A model generated the notes under the pieces. The model was not told the origin of the DNA, ran no database searches, and saw only the letters and a program-made list of their open reading frames with translations. From Chitinophaga pinensis (lineage in GTDB: Bacteria > Bacteroidota > Bacteroidia > CAMBQF01): a stretch of DNA of 32,830 nucleotides. Where the stretch lies: the NCBI GenBank assembly GCA_945869825.1, contig CAMBQF010000021.1:1-32830 (forward strand), given 5' to 3'. A program made the position numbers and the translations under genes. Shown here piece by piece: positions 7,490 through 14,975 of the stretch. Positions within the stretch are counted from its first letter, which is position 1; each line of letters begins with the position of its first letter.

Positions 7490-10009
7490 TTAAAATCCAC
7501 CACCACCACCGCCATTGTCCTGCATTTCGCTGGGTGCCGATTTTGGTCGCTTGCTTTGTGGTATAAGCTTACCAAACTTCCAGGTAATGCTAAGGTTTAC
7601 CCACCGGGTTTCGCGCTTGCGCAAACCATCCTGGTTAAAGCCTATCCCTTCTGTTACATAACCAAACTGGCGCTGGTCAAATACATCGCTAAGGCGGGCA
7701 ACAACACTCAGGCGGTCTTTCCAAAAATCGTATTTAACAGATATATCCATATTTTGGAATGGCCTGATGTAGCCCTGGGTAAATACCCATGGCACACCCA
7801 GGCTGTAGCTAAGTTGAACATCCAGGCCTTTTAAAGGTTTAAAAGACATCATGGCACGGCCCATACCACCCCAGCGGCCCGCGCTTAAACCCTGTTGCAG
7901 GTTGTTTGCGTTTAGCCTGGTATAAAAAGCACCACCGTTTAGGTTTATACGCCACCATTTGGTAGCATCGTAGCGCAGGGTTAAATCTATTCCGCCAGAG
8001 TGTGATGTGTTTAGGTTAAAAGATGTAATGCGGCTAACGCCCAAACTGTCTACCGAACGGAAACGGGTAAACACACCCGTGGTGTAACGGTAGTATACCG
8101 ATGGTGCTATGGTTATCTTTTTAGTTATTACCTGTGCCGACACATCAAAAGAATTAACATATTCAGGGTTTAGGTATGGGTTGCCAACAAACAAAAAGTA
8201 GGGGTCAGAGTAATCGGGAAAAGGGTTTAAATCCCAGCCGCGGGGGCGGTTTATGCGGCGGCTGTAGCTAAACCCAAACTCTGCACCCTCATTCATTTTA
8301 TACTTTAAAAAAGCACTGGGGAATAGGCTGAAGTAGTTGCGGTTAAACTTCTGGTTTAGTGTTTTTTGGTCTACCGTATAAAAGGTTTGTTCTGCACGCA
8401 AGCCTGCGCTATAGCCCAGTTTTTTGTAGCTACCGGTAAACGTGCCGTAGGCTGAGTATACCTGGTCGCTGTAAGTAAAGCCATTGTTCAGGTTAACATC
8501 GGGCGTGTAGTTGGTATTGTTTTCGTAGGCGCGTTTAGAGTAAAAGTTATAGTCCATTTTGCGGGCTATTGTTTTTAATCCGGTCTCAATTTTATAGCTT
8601 TCGCCCAACCTCATGCTATAATCGGTTTGCCCGGTCAAAATAAGGTTTTTGCTTGTGTTTTGTGTCAACTGGCTCATCCAGGGTTGGTTAGCAGCATCAT
8701 AGTAGCTTTGGAACGCATCTAACGAGTCGGTAGGGGCAGAGTATGATATGTAAAAATCTGCCGTATAGTCTATACCCGGTTTGCGGAAGGTACGTGCATA
8801 GTTTACCGATGCATCGTAGTTTATGCTACGGTTAACGGTTGTATTATCGCGTGTAAAGTAATCCAGCGTATCGCCCACGCTATCGTACCAAAAATACTTT
8901 ATCAGGTTAGGGTTTGTATTTTGCCTCCACGATGGGGTAAATGCTGCCGACAGGTTGTTAAACTTATTTATATTCCAATCTAAGGCAATGCGACCCATGT
9001 GCGACTCGTTAACAGAGTAACCGTTGCTGGTTTGGTCCATAAAGTATAACGTATCCTGCGAGTATTTTGTAATAGAACTGCCTAAGTTGAAAAACCGTTG
9101 GTTCATGTAGTTGTACGATGCAGCTATATTTAGCTTTTTACCGCGTGCGTTTAGGTTTATGCCGCCATTGTATTTGTCGCCATTGCCTACTGTTGCGTTA
9201 ACAGAGCCGTTAAAGCCCGGTTTGTCATTTTTTTTAAGTATAATGTTGATTATGCCACCCACACCATCAGGGTCGTACTTGGCCGATGGGTTGGTAATTA
9301 CCTCTATACGGTCTATAGAACCTGCTGGCAGCTGGTCTAAAGCGCCTGCAGCTGTCATGTTCGATGGTTTTCCATCAATCAGAATATTTACATTGGCACC
9401 ACGCAGGCTTATGTTTTTATCCTGGTCTACCGTTACCGATGGTACGTTTTGTAATACATCTACCGCGCTACCCCCGGTGTTAGATAGGTCTTTCTCTACG
9501 TTGTAAATCTTTTTATCTATACCACCGCTTAGCATGCTCTTGTCAGCAGCAACTTCAACCGTTTTAAGCTGTTTGCTGTTTGGCCTTAGGTTGATTTTTT
9601 CGAAGAATTTTTCAGGGTTTTTGGGTAATAACAAAAAGCTGTCGGTTTGGGTTTCTAAATAGCCAATAAAAGTAACTTTTAGCTTTACTAATCCCAAAGG
9701 CAGGTTTTCCAATTGAAAATAGCCTTTGTCGTCAGTGTATCCACCGCCGGTAACACTTTTATCTTTTATCTTAATTACAGAAACTACGGCATAGCTAATA
9801 GGTTTGCCTGTTTCACTGTCTACCACCGTGCCCATAACCTTGCCAATGGCAGGCATTTGTCCACCGGGTGCGCCGCCCTGCGGAGGTGTACCTGTTTTTG
9901 GTGCCCCCCCTGCGGGTGGGGTTTGGGCATTAACAATCAATGTAAGTGCTGCAAAAACAGCAATAAATAATAATCGTGCGTCTTTCAAAATCAGTCTGTT
10001 GTTTGTCAT
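7490..10009 (-). CDS. TonB-dependent receptor-like outer membrane protein (OMP_b-brl_3 type)
   Basis: 839 residues. A signal peptide ends at VNAQ (about residue 29). A Pro/Gly-rich stretch follows (30-55), then a carboxypeptidase-regulatory-like beta domain (about 57-135, MGTVVDSETGKPISYAVVSV), a TonB plug (about 150-265, DVLQNVPSVTVDQDKNISLR, then IDRIEVITNPSAKYD) and a long C-terminal barrel with many aromatic strands. The tail is Gly-rich (six consecutive Gly, then Phe). No SusD partner is adjacent, so a glycan PUL role is not supported; the ligand is unknown. The ATG at 10009 fits the signal peptide. An AAGGTG segment lies about 12 bases upstream of it. Confidence 0.9.
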   Translation of the reverse strand: MTNNRLILKDARLLFIAVFAALTLIVNAQTPPAGGAPKTGTPPQGGAPGGQMPAIGKVMGTVVDSETGKPISYAVVSVIKIKDKSVTGGGYTDDKGYFQLENLPLGLVKLKVTFIGYLETQTDSFLLLPKNPEKFFEKINLRPNSKQLKTVEVAADKSMLSGGIDKKIYNVEKDLSNTGGSAVDVLQNVPSVTVDQDKNISLRGANVNILIDGKPSNMTAAGALDQLPAGSIDRIEVITNPSAKYDPDGVGGIINIILKKNDKPGFNGSVNATVGNGDKYNGGINLNARGKKLNIAASYNYMNQRFFNLGSSITKYSQDTLYFMDQTSNGYSVNESHMGRIALDWNINKFNNLSAAFTPSWRQNTNPNLIKYFWYDSVGDTLDYFTRDNTTVNRSINYDASVNYARTFRKPGIDYTADFYISYSAPTDSLDAFQSYYDAANQPWMSQLTQNTSKNLILTGQTDYSMRLGESYKIETGLKTIARKMDYNFYSKRAYENNTNYTPDVNLNNGFTYSDQVYSAYGTFTGSYKKLGYSAGLRAEQTFYTVDQKTLNQKFNRNYFSLFPSAFLKYKMNEGAEFGFSYSRRINRPRGWDLNPFPDYSDPYFLFVGNPYLNPEYVNSFDVSAQVITKKITIAPSVYYRYTTGVFTRFRSVDSLGVSRITSFNLNTSHSGGIDLTLRYDATKWWRINLNGGAFYTRLNANNLQQGLSAGRWGGMGRAMMSFKPLKGLDVQLSYSLGVPWVFTQGYIRPFQNMDISVKYDFWKDRLSVVARLSDVFDQRQFGYVTEGIGFNQDGLRKRETRWVNLSITWKFGKLIPQSKRPKSAPSEMQDNGGGGGGF

Positions 10010-10035
10010 AATATAGTTTCACCTTTTTAAATGGG

Positions 10036-10085
10036 GCGCCCCGGCTTGTCGGGGTATGGGATTTTCTCTCTCCCCTAGAGAGGAG
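10036..10085. repeat. Intergenic double-hairpin repeat, copy B (diverged)
   Basis: On the minus strand it reads as a CTCTC/GAGAG hairpin (10066-10080 on the plus strand as CTCTC-CCCTA-GAGAG) followed by a CCCCG/CGGGG hairpin (10040-10054). Same order of parts as copy A, but the sequences have drifted. It lies between the DoxX stop and the receptor start. Confidence 0.5.
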
Positions 10086-10090
10086 TTTGT

Positions 10091-10495
10091 CTAGCTAAAC
10101 AAGGCCTTATCTGCCGAAAATTTACCCGGCCCCATTATCAGCAAAGTCATATAGCCTATCATATACAACAGGGCATGCTCGCCATCGCCTAAAATATCAT
10201 CTCCGTGGGCGCCAAATACGGCTACTCCCATAGTTATAACCAAAGTGGCTGCTGCAAAACGGGTAAACAGCCCAGCTGCCAAAAGGGCGCCGCATACTAG
10301 CTCGCCAAACACAGCAAGTGCAAGGCTGGCTTCGGCGCCCATGCCAATATCATAAAATTTAATATTACCATCACCAGTCAATTTACCTAGTTTTCCCCAT
10401 CCGTGATTTACAGCCATAATGCCCCCAAAGCTCAGTCGGAGTAGCAAAAGGGTAATATCGGGGGCGTATATTTTTGTGGTAAGTAACTTCTTCAT
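10091..10495 (-). CDS. DoxX family membrane protein
   Basis: 134 residues from the ATG at 10495; a TTG two codons further upstream is possible but unneeded. Four hydrophobic helices are visible, with the DoxX signature LRLSFGGIMAVNHGWGKLGKL in the first and LVCGALLAAGLFTRFAAATL in the second and third. In this family the proteins sit in the inner membrane and are linked to thiosulfate oxidation (in archaea) or to redox and stress functions elsewhere; no specific role can be read here. A near-consensus promoter box lies about 30 bases upstream of the ATG, and the divergent lipoprotein pair starts beyond it. Confidence 0.86.
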   Translation of the reverse strand: MKKLLTTKIYAPDITLLLLRLSFGGIMAVNHGWGKLGKLTGDGNIKFYDIGMGAEASLALAVFGELVCGALLAAGLFTRFAAATLVITMGVAVFGAHGDDILGDGEHALLYMIGYMTLLIMGPGKFSADKALFS

Positions 10496-10524
10496 TTTCA
10501 AAATGGTGTTATGCTATTTTTTTG

Positions 10525-10532
10525 CAAAGGTC
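10525..10532 (-). promoter_or_regulatory. Likely -7 promoter box (GACCTTTG) for doxX-type gene
   Basis: Matches TAnnTTTG in all but the first base. It would give a leader of about 25 bases before the ATG at 10495. Confidence 0.4.
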
Positions 10533-10667
10533 AGGTTTTACAACAAATATTATGCACTTATTGGTCTTAACAGAGCTTATTTAATTACAAAATGCAATAA
10601 CCAGCTTTAAATAACGGAAGTAAGGCCTTGTTAAACAGTGTGAACAGGCTTGGCCGGGCTAAAATGT

Positions 10668-10698
10668 TTTGTTTGTTTCTCAAATTCCTCTATATTTG
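10668..10698 (+). promoter_or_regulatory. Bacteroidota promoter: TTTG (-33) and TATATTTG (-7)
   Basis: TTTG at 10668-10671 and TATATTTG at 10691-10698 are separated by 19 bases, which fits the TTTG-N19-21-TAnnTTTG consensus of the phylum's major sigma factor. It drives the first of two lipoprotein paralogues; the leader would be about 30 bases. Confidence 0.7.
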
Positions 10699-10732
10699 AA
10701 ACCCTAATATGCGTTTAACAGTAAAATACCCT

Positions 10733-11128
10733 ATGAAAAAATTTTTACAAAGCAGATTATTCCTTAGTGCCATTGTTTTAACAATATTGGTCTCGTTTAC
10801 CTTTTCATCGTGTAAAAAAGACCAAACCTGCAGGGTAAAAGTTACTGTTACCGATACATTGGGCACTAAACAGCGTTTTATGTGGGTTATATTAGATATT
10901 CCTGAGAACACCCCGCCAAGCCAAACTGGCAACGCCCCCAGCGATGTTTTTCCTTTACAGTTAAATACAAATACCGATGGTTTTGTAGAAGCTGAATTTA
11001 AGCTGCCTGCCATTATACAGGCCAATATTTACGACTCGGTAGACGTGCAATTCATCAACCCGCTTAAAAAGAAAATTATTAAGCTGGAAGCCGGTGAAAC
11101 CGTTAGCGAGGTTGTAGAGGTACAATAA
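10733..11128 (+). CDS. Small lipoprotein, tandem paralogue 1
   Basis: 131 residues from the ATG at 10733; the upstream ATG at 10709 would spoil the signal peptide. The N-terminus is a lipoprotein signal ending in FSSC with Cys27, followed by KKDQTCRVKV. The mature domain of about 100 residues looks like a beta-sandwich: TWV/MWV-ILDIPENTPP, VFPLQLNTNTDGFVEAEF, then a C-terminal strand EAGETVSEVVEV. It has a clear paralogue immediately downstream (11268-11636) with the same pattern. The function is not known. Its promoter is one of the best in the window, and a terminator-like hairpin follows the stop. Confidence 0.83.
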   Translation: MKKFLQSRLFLSAIVLTILVSFTFSSCKKDQTCRVKVTVTDTLGTKQRFMWVILDIPENTPPSQTGNAPSDVFPLQLNTNTDGFVEAEFKLPAIIQANIYDSVDVQFINPLKKKIIKLEAGETVSEVVEVQ

Positions 11129-11144
11129 TCATTAAATTTAAAGT

Positions 11145-11190
11145 ACTCCTTTTTAGAGGGAGTGCCCGAACATACTAAGGGGTAGGGGTT
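11145..11190. repeat. Intergenic repeat, copy C (degenerate)
   Basis: Contains CTCCTTTTTAGAGGGAG, then TGCCCGAA and AGGGGTAGGGG. The AGGGGGAGTGCCCGAA core of copy D (13911-13926) is recognisable, but the second hairpin has decayed. It lies between the two lipoprotein genes and contributes the left arm of the terminator-like hairpin. Confidence 0.55.
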
Positions 11191-11213
11191 TTTTCCTTCC
11201 CCTTTTCTTTTTT
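11177..11213 (+). terminator. Terminator-like hairpin after lipoprotein 1
   Basis: AAGGGG (11177-11182) pairs with CCCCTT (11199-11204). An inner AGG/CCT stem follows one T-T mismatch, the loop is eight bases, and a T-rich tail runs through 11213. It would separate the two lipoprotein transcripts. It is built partly from the intergenic repeat. Confidence 0.5.
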
Positions 11214-11230
11214 CTATTTACTGAATTTTG

Positions 11231-11238
11231 TATATTTG
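11231..11238 (+). promoter_or_regulatory. Bacteroidota -7 promoter box (TATATTTG)
   Basis: Exact consensus match, 29 bases before the ATG of lipoprotein 2. The ten bases TATATTTGAA are identical to those before lipoprotein 1, which suggests that the promoter was duplicated with the gene. No -33 TTG is seen in the T/C-rich upstream stretch. Confidence 0.6.
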
Positions 11239-11267
11239 AATTAACATCAACCTACAATGCTTTGAAT

Positions 11268-11636
11268 ATGAAAAAATTTCTACCTTTTTTATTCCTTCTT
11301 TCAACTGTTCTTATTTGCTTTTCGGCTTGTAAAAAAGACGAAACCTGCGATGTACGTGTGTATGTAAAAAATGCTCAGGGCCAGAAAAAGAAAAATACAT
11401 GGGTTAAAATAGACCTTAGCCCTGGCACCCCTCCGGGTAATTTTACAGACAGGGTACCTGTGCAGCTAAATACAGGCGATAACGGCTTTGTAGATGCAGA
11501 GTTTTCACTTCCCGCTAATCTAATGGCATTTGTTTACGATTCTGTCAACGTAGCGCTTGTTGACCCTCCTATCGGACAGGCAGTTATTAAGCTAGAGCCG
11601 GGCGAAAACGTTACTGTAACAATTGATGTACCTTAG
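11268..11636 (+). CDS. Small lipoprotein, tandem paralogue 2
   Basis: 122 residues from the ATG at 11268; a TTG two codons upstream is less likely. The lipoprotein signal ends in FSAC with Cys21, then KKDETCDVRV. Shared with paralogue 1: MKKFL start, CKKDxTC after the lipid Cys, WVxxDxxxxTPP, VQLNTxxxGFVxAEFxLPA, YDSVxV, and a C-terminal IKLExGExV. The second Cys six residues after the lipidated one is conserved in both. The two therefore arose by tandem duplication. The mature domain is probably a small Ig-like or regulatory-like beta fold; no function is known. Confidence 0.83.
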   Translation: MKKFLPFLFLLSTVLICFSACKKDETCDVRVYVKNAQGQKKKNTWVKIDLSPGTPPGNFTDRVPVQLNTGDNGFVDAEFSLPANLMAFVYDSVNVALVDPPIGQAVIKLEPGENVTVTIDVP

Positions 11637-11680
11637 GTTTAACCAGGCAAAGGTGTGATTTAGAAATTGTTCGCATCTAA

Positions 11681-11719
11681 CTCGCCCCTAACCCCTATAA
11701 CCTATCCCCTCTATATCCC
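11681..11719. repeat. Pyrimidine-rich CCCCT repeat tract, possible copy of the intergenic repeat
   Basis: CTCGCCCCTAACCCCTATAA continues with CCTATCCCCTCTATATCCCC. Read on the minus strand, it resembles the GGGGTAGGGG and GGGCGAGGGG parts of copies C and D. It has no intact hairpin. It runs into the last codons of the gene on the minus strand at 11711. Confidence 0.35.
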
Positions 11720-12058
11720 CTGCTCTTTAAAATATTCAACTATGGCTTCGCGCATCAGCAAATGCTGTTGCGCAGGCTTTAGTGGCGGTAGCTTTTCGTT
11801 CAGTTTAAAGTGTGGCCAGTGATCTTCATCGCGGCCCTCAAACTCATAGTATCCGTAGCGTTCAAGCAAGGTGCAAATGGCAATATGCATTACAGCCAGC
11901 TTATCATCTTTCTTAAATTTCTGGAAACCCATTCCCAGTTCCTGCACCCCAATTAAAAATAATATGCCCTGCATATCAATAGGCGCGCCATCGCCAAATT
12001 GCTTGGATATAACCTCGCTAATACGTTTAAACTCATTATCTAATTCTTCGGTATTCAT
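11711..12058 (-). CDS. Conserved hypothetical protein, 115 aa
   Basis: A soluble, mainly helical protein without signal peptide or membrane segment. Notable segments are MQGILFLIGVQELGMGFQKF, AICTLLERYGYYEF and a C-terminal LPPLKPAQQHLLMREAIVEY. It looks like a conserved single-domain Bacteroidota protein, but I do not recognise a family or function. Its last codons overlap a CCCCT-rich tract that may be a repeat. A CCACAG/CTGTGG inverted repeat lies just upstream (12077-12094). Real coding is supported by length, composition and the lack of a better frame. Confidence 0.68.
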   Translation of the reverse strand: MNTEELDNEFKRISEVISKQFGDGAPIDMQGILFLIGVQELGMGFQKFKKDDKLAVMHIAICTLLERYGYYEFEGRDEDHWPHFKLNEKLPPLKPAQQHLLMREAIVEYFKEQGI

Positions 12059-12134
12059 TTCAAATCATTTTTAATTCCACAGTTAATGCTGTGGGGTATA
12101 CCCTCTCCTCTCTCCTAGCTCAACTCTCCTCTAA

Positions 12135-13253
12135 TTAAAACCACACAGCCAGGCTGCTAAACAGTACAGTGCTGTAATTAACGGGTAGGTTGCTGCGGGT
12201 AAAAATACCATTACGGCCTCCATAGCCGCGACCTTCAAAACGCAAGAGTACATTTTTTACAGGGCTATAGCCAAGGCCCAGTGTTCCGCTATAGGCTTCA
12301 AAAGCCCTCGCCTGCAGCTGGTTAGGTGCAGATAGTACTCCGTTAGGGTCGTTAAAATATTCTAAACGCCCGCTAAGGCTAAACTTATCGTTAAATTTAT
12401 AACGCGCAGCAGCATTTACGGTATACCAGGCATAATCGGGCTTGGCAGAGTTATACACCCCTTGCAAACCAATGTATGCTGTAGCGTTTACATCCCATTT
12501 ACCTGCTTGCCATGTTAAAAAGAAATCGTTGAAATAGCGTGCGGCCAGCCATTGCTGGTTTGGGCTTCCGGCATCGCCAGCAAAGGTGTTCCAGTATAGG
12601 TTCAGGTTGGGCTTAATTTTATATTGCAGCTGCGATGCAAAGGCCGTACTTCGGGCGCTGGCGCTATTAAAGTTGATGGTTTGCCAACCGTTTAAGCCAT
12701 ATAACGTAAGGGTAAACTTTGGTGATAACGGCATGGTTAATCGTAGGCCACTAACATAGTAAGGGGCATTTTCTGCCGCCAGCGACCGGCTATAAAGCAA
12801 TTGGTCTTTAGATATAGGTGTTTCATAAGTAAAGGGCGATGTAAATACCCCCACATCCAACCACATATTTTTATTTTTGCATAGTTTAAAGCCACCGTAG
12901 GTCTCAAGCAAAAAGCGGTTTAGCACATTTTCGCTGCCGTAGTTATCAATCATATATGTGCCATAGCCGGGCGTAAGTTGCAGGCGTACACGCTCGCTTC
13001 GGTACCCAATACCTAAGTAAGCCACGTTTATAGCAAACTGCCTTAGCCTTGCCGATACTGTAGCATATGGCCGCCTGTTGCTGTTGGGGTTAAATACATC
13101 AAAATTGTAGTACCCATCTACATAGCCTGATATTATAAGGGTGTCTTTAGACCCCGTTTCAGTGGCATTTGCTGAGGGGAATGGTATATTTATCTGGGCC
13201 TGGGCTACTACGCCAATAAGTAATAAAAGGGCCGCTATGGTATATCTTTTCAA
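12135..13253 (-). CDS. Outer membrane beta-barrel porin (OmpL-like, BBP2-type)
   Basis: 372 residues from a TTG start at 13253. The signal peptide begins there (KRYTIAALLLLIGVVAQAQ), and a promoter box 20 bases upstream leaves no room for a longer gene. The mature protein opens with SGYVDGYYNFDVFNPNSNRR, typical of the putative beta-barrel porin-2 family, and shows regular amphipathic strands (RVRLQLTPGYGTY, FTLTLYGLNGW, VLLRFEGRGYGG). It ends in SSLAVWF, a C-terminal aromatic residue as expected for the outer-membrane insertion signal. It should form a diffusion channel; the substrate is unknown. It is transcribed alone. Confidence 0.85.
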   Translation of the reverse strand: MKRYTIAALLLLIGVVAQAQINIPFPSANATETGSKDTLIISGYVDGYYNFDVFNPNSNRRPYATVSARLRQFAINVAYLGIGYRSERVRLQLTPGYGTYMIDNYGSENVLNRFLLETYGGFKLCKNKNMWLDVGVFTSPFTYETPISKDQLLYSRSLAAENAPYYVSGLRLTMPLSPKFTLTLYGLNGWQTINFNSASARSTAFASQLQYKIKPNLNLYWNTFAGDAGSPNQQWLAARYFNDFFLTWQAGKWDVNATAYIGLQGVYNSAKPDYAWYTVNAAARYKFNDKFSLSGRLEYFNDPNGVLSAPNQLQARAFEAYSGTLGLGYSPVKNVLLRFEGRGYGGRNGIFTRSNLPVNYSTVLFSSLAVWF

Positions 13254-13273
13254 AGTATCAGTTTTTAATTATG

Positions 13274-13281
13274 CAAAACTA
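13274..13281 (-). promoter_or_regulatory. Bacteroidota -7 promoter box (TAGTTTTG) for the porin
   Basis: Exact TAnnTTTG match on the minus strand, giving a leader of about 15 bases before the TTG start at 13253. No -33 TTG at 19-21 bases. Confidence 0.5.
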
Positions 13282-13474
13282 AGTAAATAGCTGATAGCTT
13301 ATAGCGTGCAGTTTACAGGAGTTTTAAACTGGCAAGGGTAATAAATATCACGGCAATATGCTATTATAAGCTATTAGTTATGTTAAGAAAGAGAACAGAA
13401 TAATTTTTGCGGTGTTGTTTAGAATTTAAAATTCAGGATGTTCAATTATGAATATTGAACTATGAATTCTACAT

Positions 13475-13879
13475 TTAACTGCCCAGTTTCAATATCCTGT
13501 CAAACTCGTCTTTGGTAAGGGGCATAACAGATAAACGGCCCTGGCGTATTAAGCCGACATTCTGTAAAGTTTCGTCGGCTTTTATAGTTTCTAACGTAAC
13601 GGGCTTTTTAAGCTTTTTATGCGGGGCTAAATCAACTACTACCCATCGCGGGTCGTCAATAGTAGGGTCGGGGTAAAACTCTTTTACAACCTTGGCAATA
13701 CCCACAACACACATACCTTCGTTACTATGGTAAAACATAACAAGGTCGCCCTTTTTCATGGCTTGTAGGTTGTTGCGCGCCTGGTAGTTACGCACACCAT
13801 CCCAAACGGCGTTGCCGTCTTTTTCAAACTGTTCCCAACTGTATTTTACGGGTTCTGATTTTACAAGCCAATGATTCAT
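13475..13879 (-). CDS. EVE domain-containing protein
   Basis: 134 residues, one complete EVE domain. Visible hallmarks are HWLVKSEPVKYSW at the start, VWDGVRNYQARNNLQ at 25-39, KKGDLVMFYHSN at 43-54 and DPRWVVVDL at 76-84. EVE belongs to the PUA-like fold; the human relative THYN1 and bacterial members are proposed readers of modified bases, but the role of free-standing EVE proteins in bacteria is unproven. It follows holA on the same strand with a 61-base gap that contains repeat copy D. The family call is secure, the function is not. Confidence 0.92.
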   Translation of the reverse strand: MNHWLVKSEPVKYSWEQFEKDGNAVWDGVRNYQARNNLQAMKKGDLVMFYHSNEGMCVVGIAKVVKEFYPDPTIDDPRWVVVDLAPHKKLKKPVTLETIKADETLQNVGLIRQGRLSVMPLTKDEFDRILKLGS

Positions 13880-13897
13880 AGTAGTTTTTTTAAAACT

Positions 13898-13938
13898 CTC
13901 CCCCTAAGGTAGGGGGAGTGCCCGAAAGGGCGAGGGGG
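13898..13938. repeat. Intergenic double-hairpin repeat, copy D
   Basis: CTCCCCCT (13898-13905) pairs with AGGGGGAG (13911-13918) across a five-base loop. A GCCC-GAAA-GGGC tetraloop hairpin (13920-13931) follows, then GAGGGGG. It is the same two-hairpin plan as copy A, with different stem sequences. It lies between the EVE gene start and the holA stop. Confidence 0.72.
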
Positions 13939-13940
13939 TA

Positions 13941-14963
13941 TCAATTCAAAATTTTGTACATCAATTCGTTCAATATCTCCTTTTCGCTAAGTGCGGGGTA
14001 GCCAATACCTTTGCTCATCATATCAGCCTCGCGCAAAAAGGTAATAATATGCCGTAGTTTGCCGTAAGGGTATATGCGTGCCGATGCTATATAATCTTTA
14101 GCAATAAAAGGGTGAATGCCTATAACCGAAGCTACGTTTTTATCTGTTTTATCGTCCAGCGTATGTATCAGCAAAAGTTTGGTAAAATAGCCATACAATG
14201 TACCTATAGTCATCACCAACGGGTAGTTTTTCTGGTTGCGGGCAAAGTAGTCTACAATTTTGTAAACCTTAAGCGCATCGCGTTTACCAAGGGCATTGTT
14301 AAGCTCAAAAATATTATACTCTTTACTAACGCCAATATACTTTTCAATAAGTGCCTCATCTATAACCTGGCCCGGGGGTACGTTAATAAACAGCTTATCA
14401 AACTCGTTGGCAATTTTAGATAAATCGGCTCCTAAAAACTCCGATACCAGTATGGATGCTTTAGGGGTAATTCTATAGCCCTTTTCGCCAATATAAGCTG
14501 TAATCCAGTCTGTTAGCTTATAGTCTTTTATCTTTTCGGCAACAAATAAAACTGCGTGCTTATCAAGTGCTTTAGCCAGTGCGGTGCGCTTGTCTATTGT
14601 TTTATTTTTGTAGCAAAAAACCAGCACCGTGGTAGGTTGCGGGTTTTGAATATAGTTGAGTAAAAAAGCCGCGCGTTCTTCGTCTTTGCTAATTAAGTCT
14701 TTTACGTTTTGGGCTTCTTTTATAATTACCACCTGCTTCTCACTCATCATGGGGAAACGCTTGGCATTTGCCAGAATATTGGCAGTGTCAGTGTCTTGCC
14801 CGTAAAGTATAGTCTGATTAAAATCGCGTTCTTCTTCAGCTAAAACATGGTTTTCAATATAGTCGCTAATGGTATCAATAAAATAAGGTTCCTCTCCACA
14901 TAAAAAGTATATGGGGCGGAATTTCTTTTGTTTCAGTTCCTGTAAAATCGCTTCAAAAGTCAC
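13941..14963 (-). CDS. holA: DNA polymerase III delta subunit
   Basis: 340 residues from a GTG start at 14963. The start gives the expected family N-terminus (TFEAILQELKQKKFRPIYFL), and a promoter box lies four bases upstream, so no longer start is possible. The delta subunit opens the sliding clamp as part of the clamp loader. It has the AAA+-like N-terminal fold without ATPase motifs: CGEEPYFIDTISDYI at 24-38, then TVLVFCYKN around 113 and a C-terminal helical collar domain (ALGKRDALKVYKIV around 225). The length is normal for HolA. It is followed by the EVE gene. Confidence 0.91.
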   Translation of the reverse strand: MTFEAILQELKQKKFRPIYFLCGEEPYFIDTISDYIENHVLAEEERDFNQTILYGQDTDTANILANAKRFPMMSEKQVVIIKEAQNVKDLISKDEERAAFLLNYIQNPQPTTVLVFCYKNKTIDKRTALAKALDKHAVLFVAEKIKDYKLTDWITAYIGEKGYRITPKASILVSEFLGADLSKIANEFDKLFINVPPGQVIDEALIEKYIGVSKEYNIFELNNALGKRDALKVYKIVDYFARNQKNYPLVMTIGTLYGYFTKLLLIHTLDDKTDKNVASVIGIHPFIAKDYIASARIYPYGKLRHIITFLREADMMSKGIGYPALSEKEILNELMYKILN

Positions 14964-14967
14964 AGCG

Positions 14968-14975
14968 CAAAGGTA
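14968..14975 (-). promoter_or_regulatory. Bacteroidota -7 promoter box (TACCTTTG) for holA
   Basis: Exact consensus match. Only four bases (14964-14967) lie between it and the GTG start codon of holA, so the transcript would start at or beside the initiation codon. Confidence 0.55.

Noticed and set aside
10709-10732. Earlier ATG for lipoprotein 1
   Set aside because: The added eight residues precede the MKKF start and would break the lipoprotein signal; the second ATG at 10733 matches the paralogue.
10690-11025. Long minus-strand frame opposite lipoprotein 1
   Set aside because: Mirror of the true gene; composition is not protein-like and there is no signal or promoter.
12077-12094. CCACAG/CTGTGG hairpin upstream of the 115-aa gene
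   Set aside because: Six-base stem without T-run or matching operator; could be chance.
12095-12130. CT-rich stretch that might be a fifth repeat copy
   Set aside because: No paired stem and too little likeness to the four listed copies.
13309-13331. CAGTTTA/TAAACTG inverted repeat between the EVE and porin genes
   Set aside because: AT-rich 7-base stem with a 9-base loop and no T-run; not a convincing terminator. The 221-base gap is otherwise plain AT-rich sequence with only the porin promoter box.
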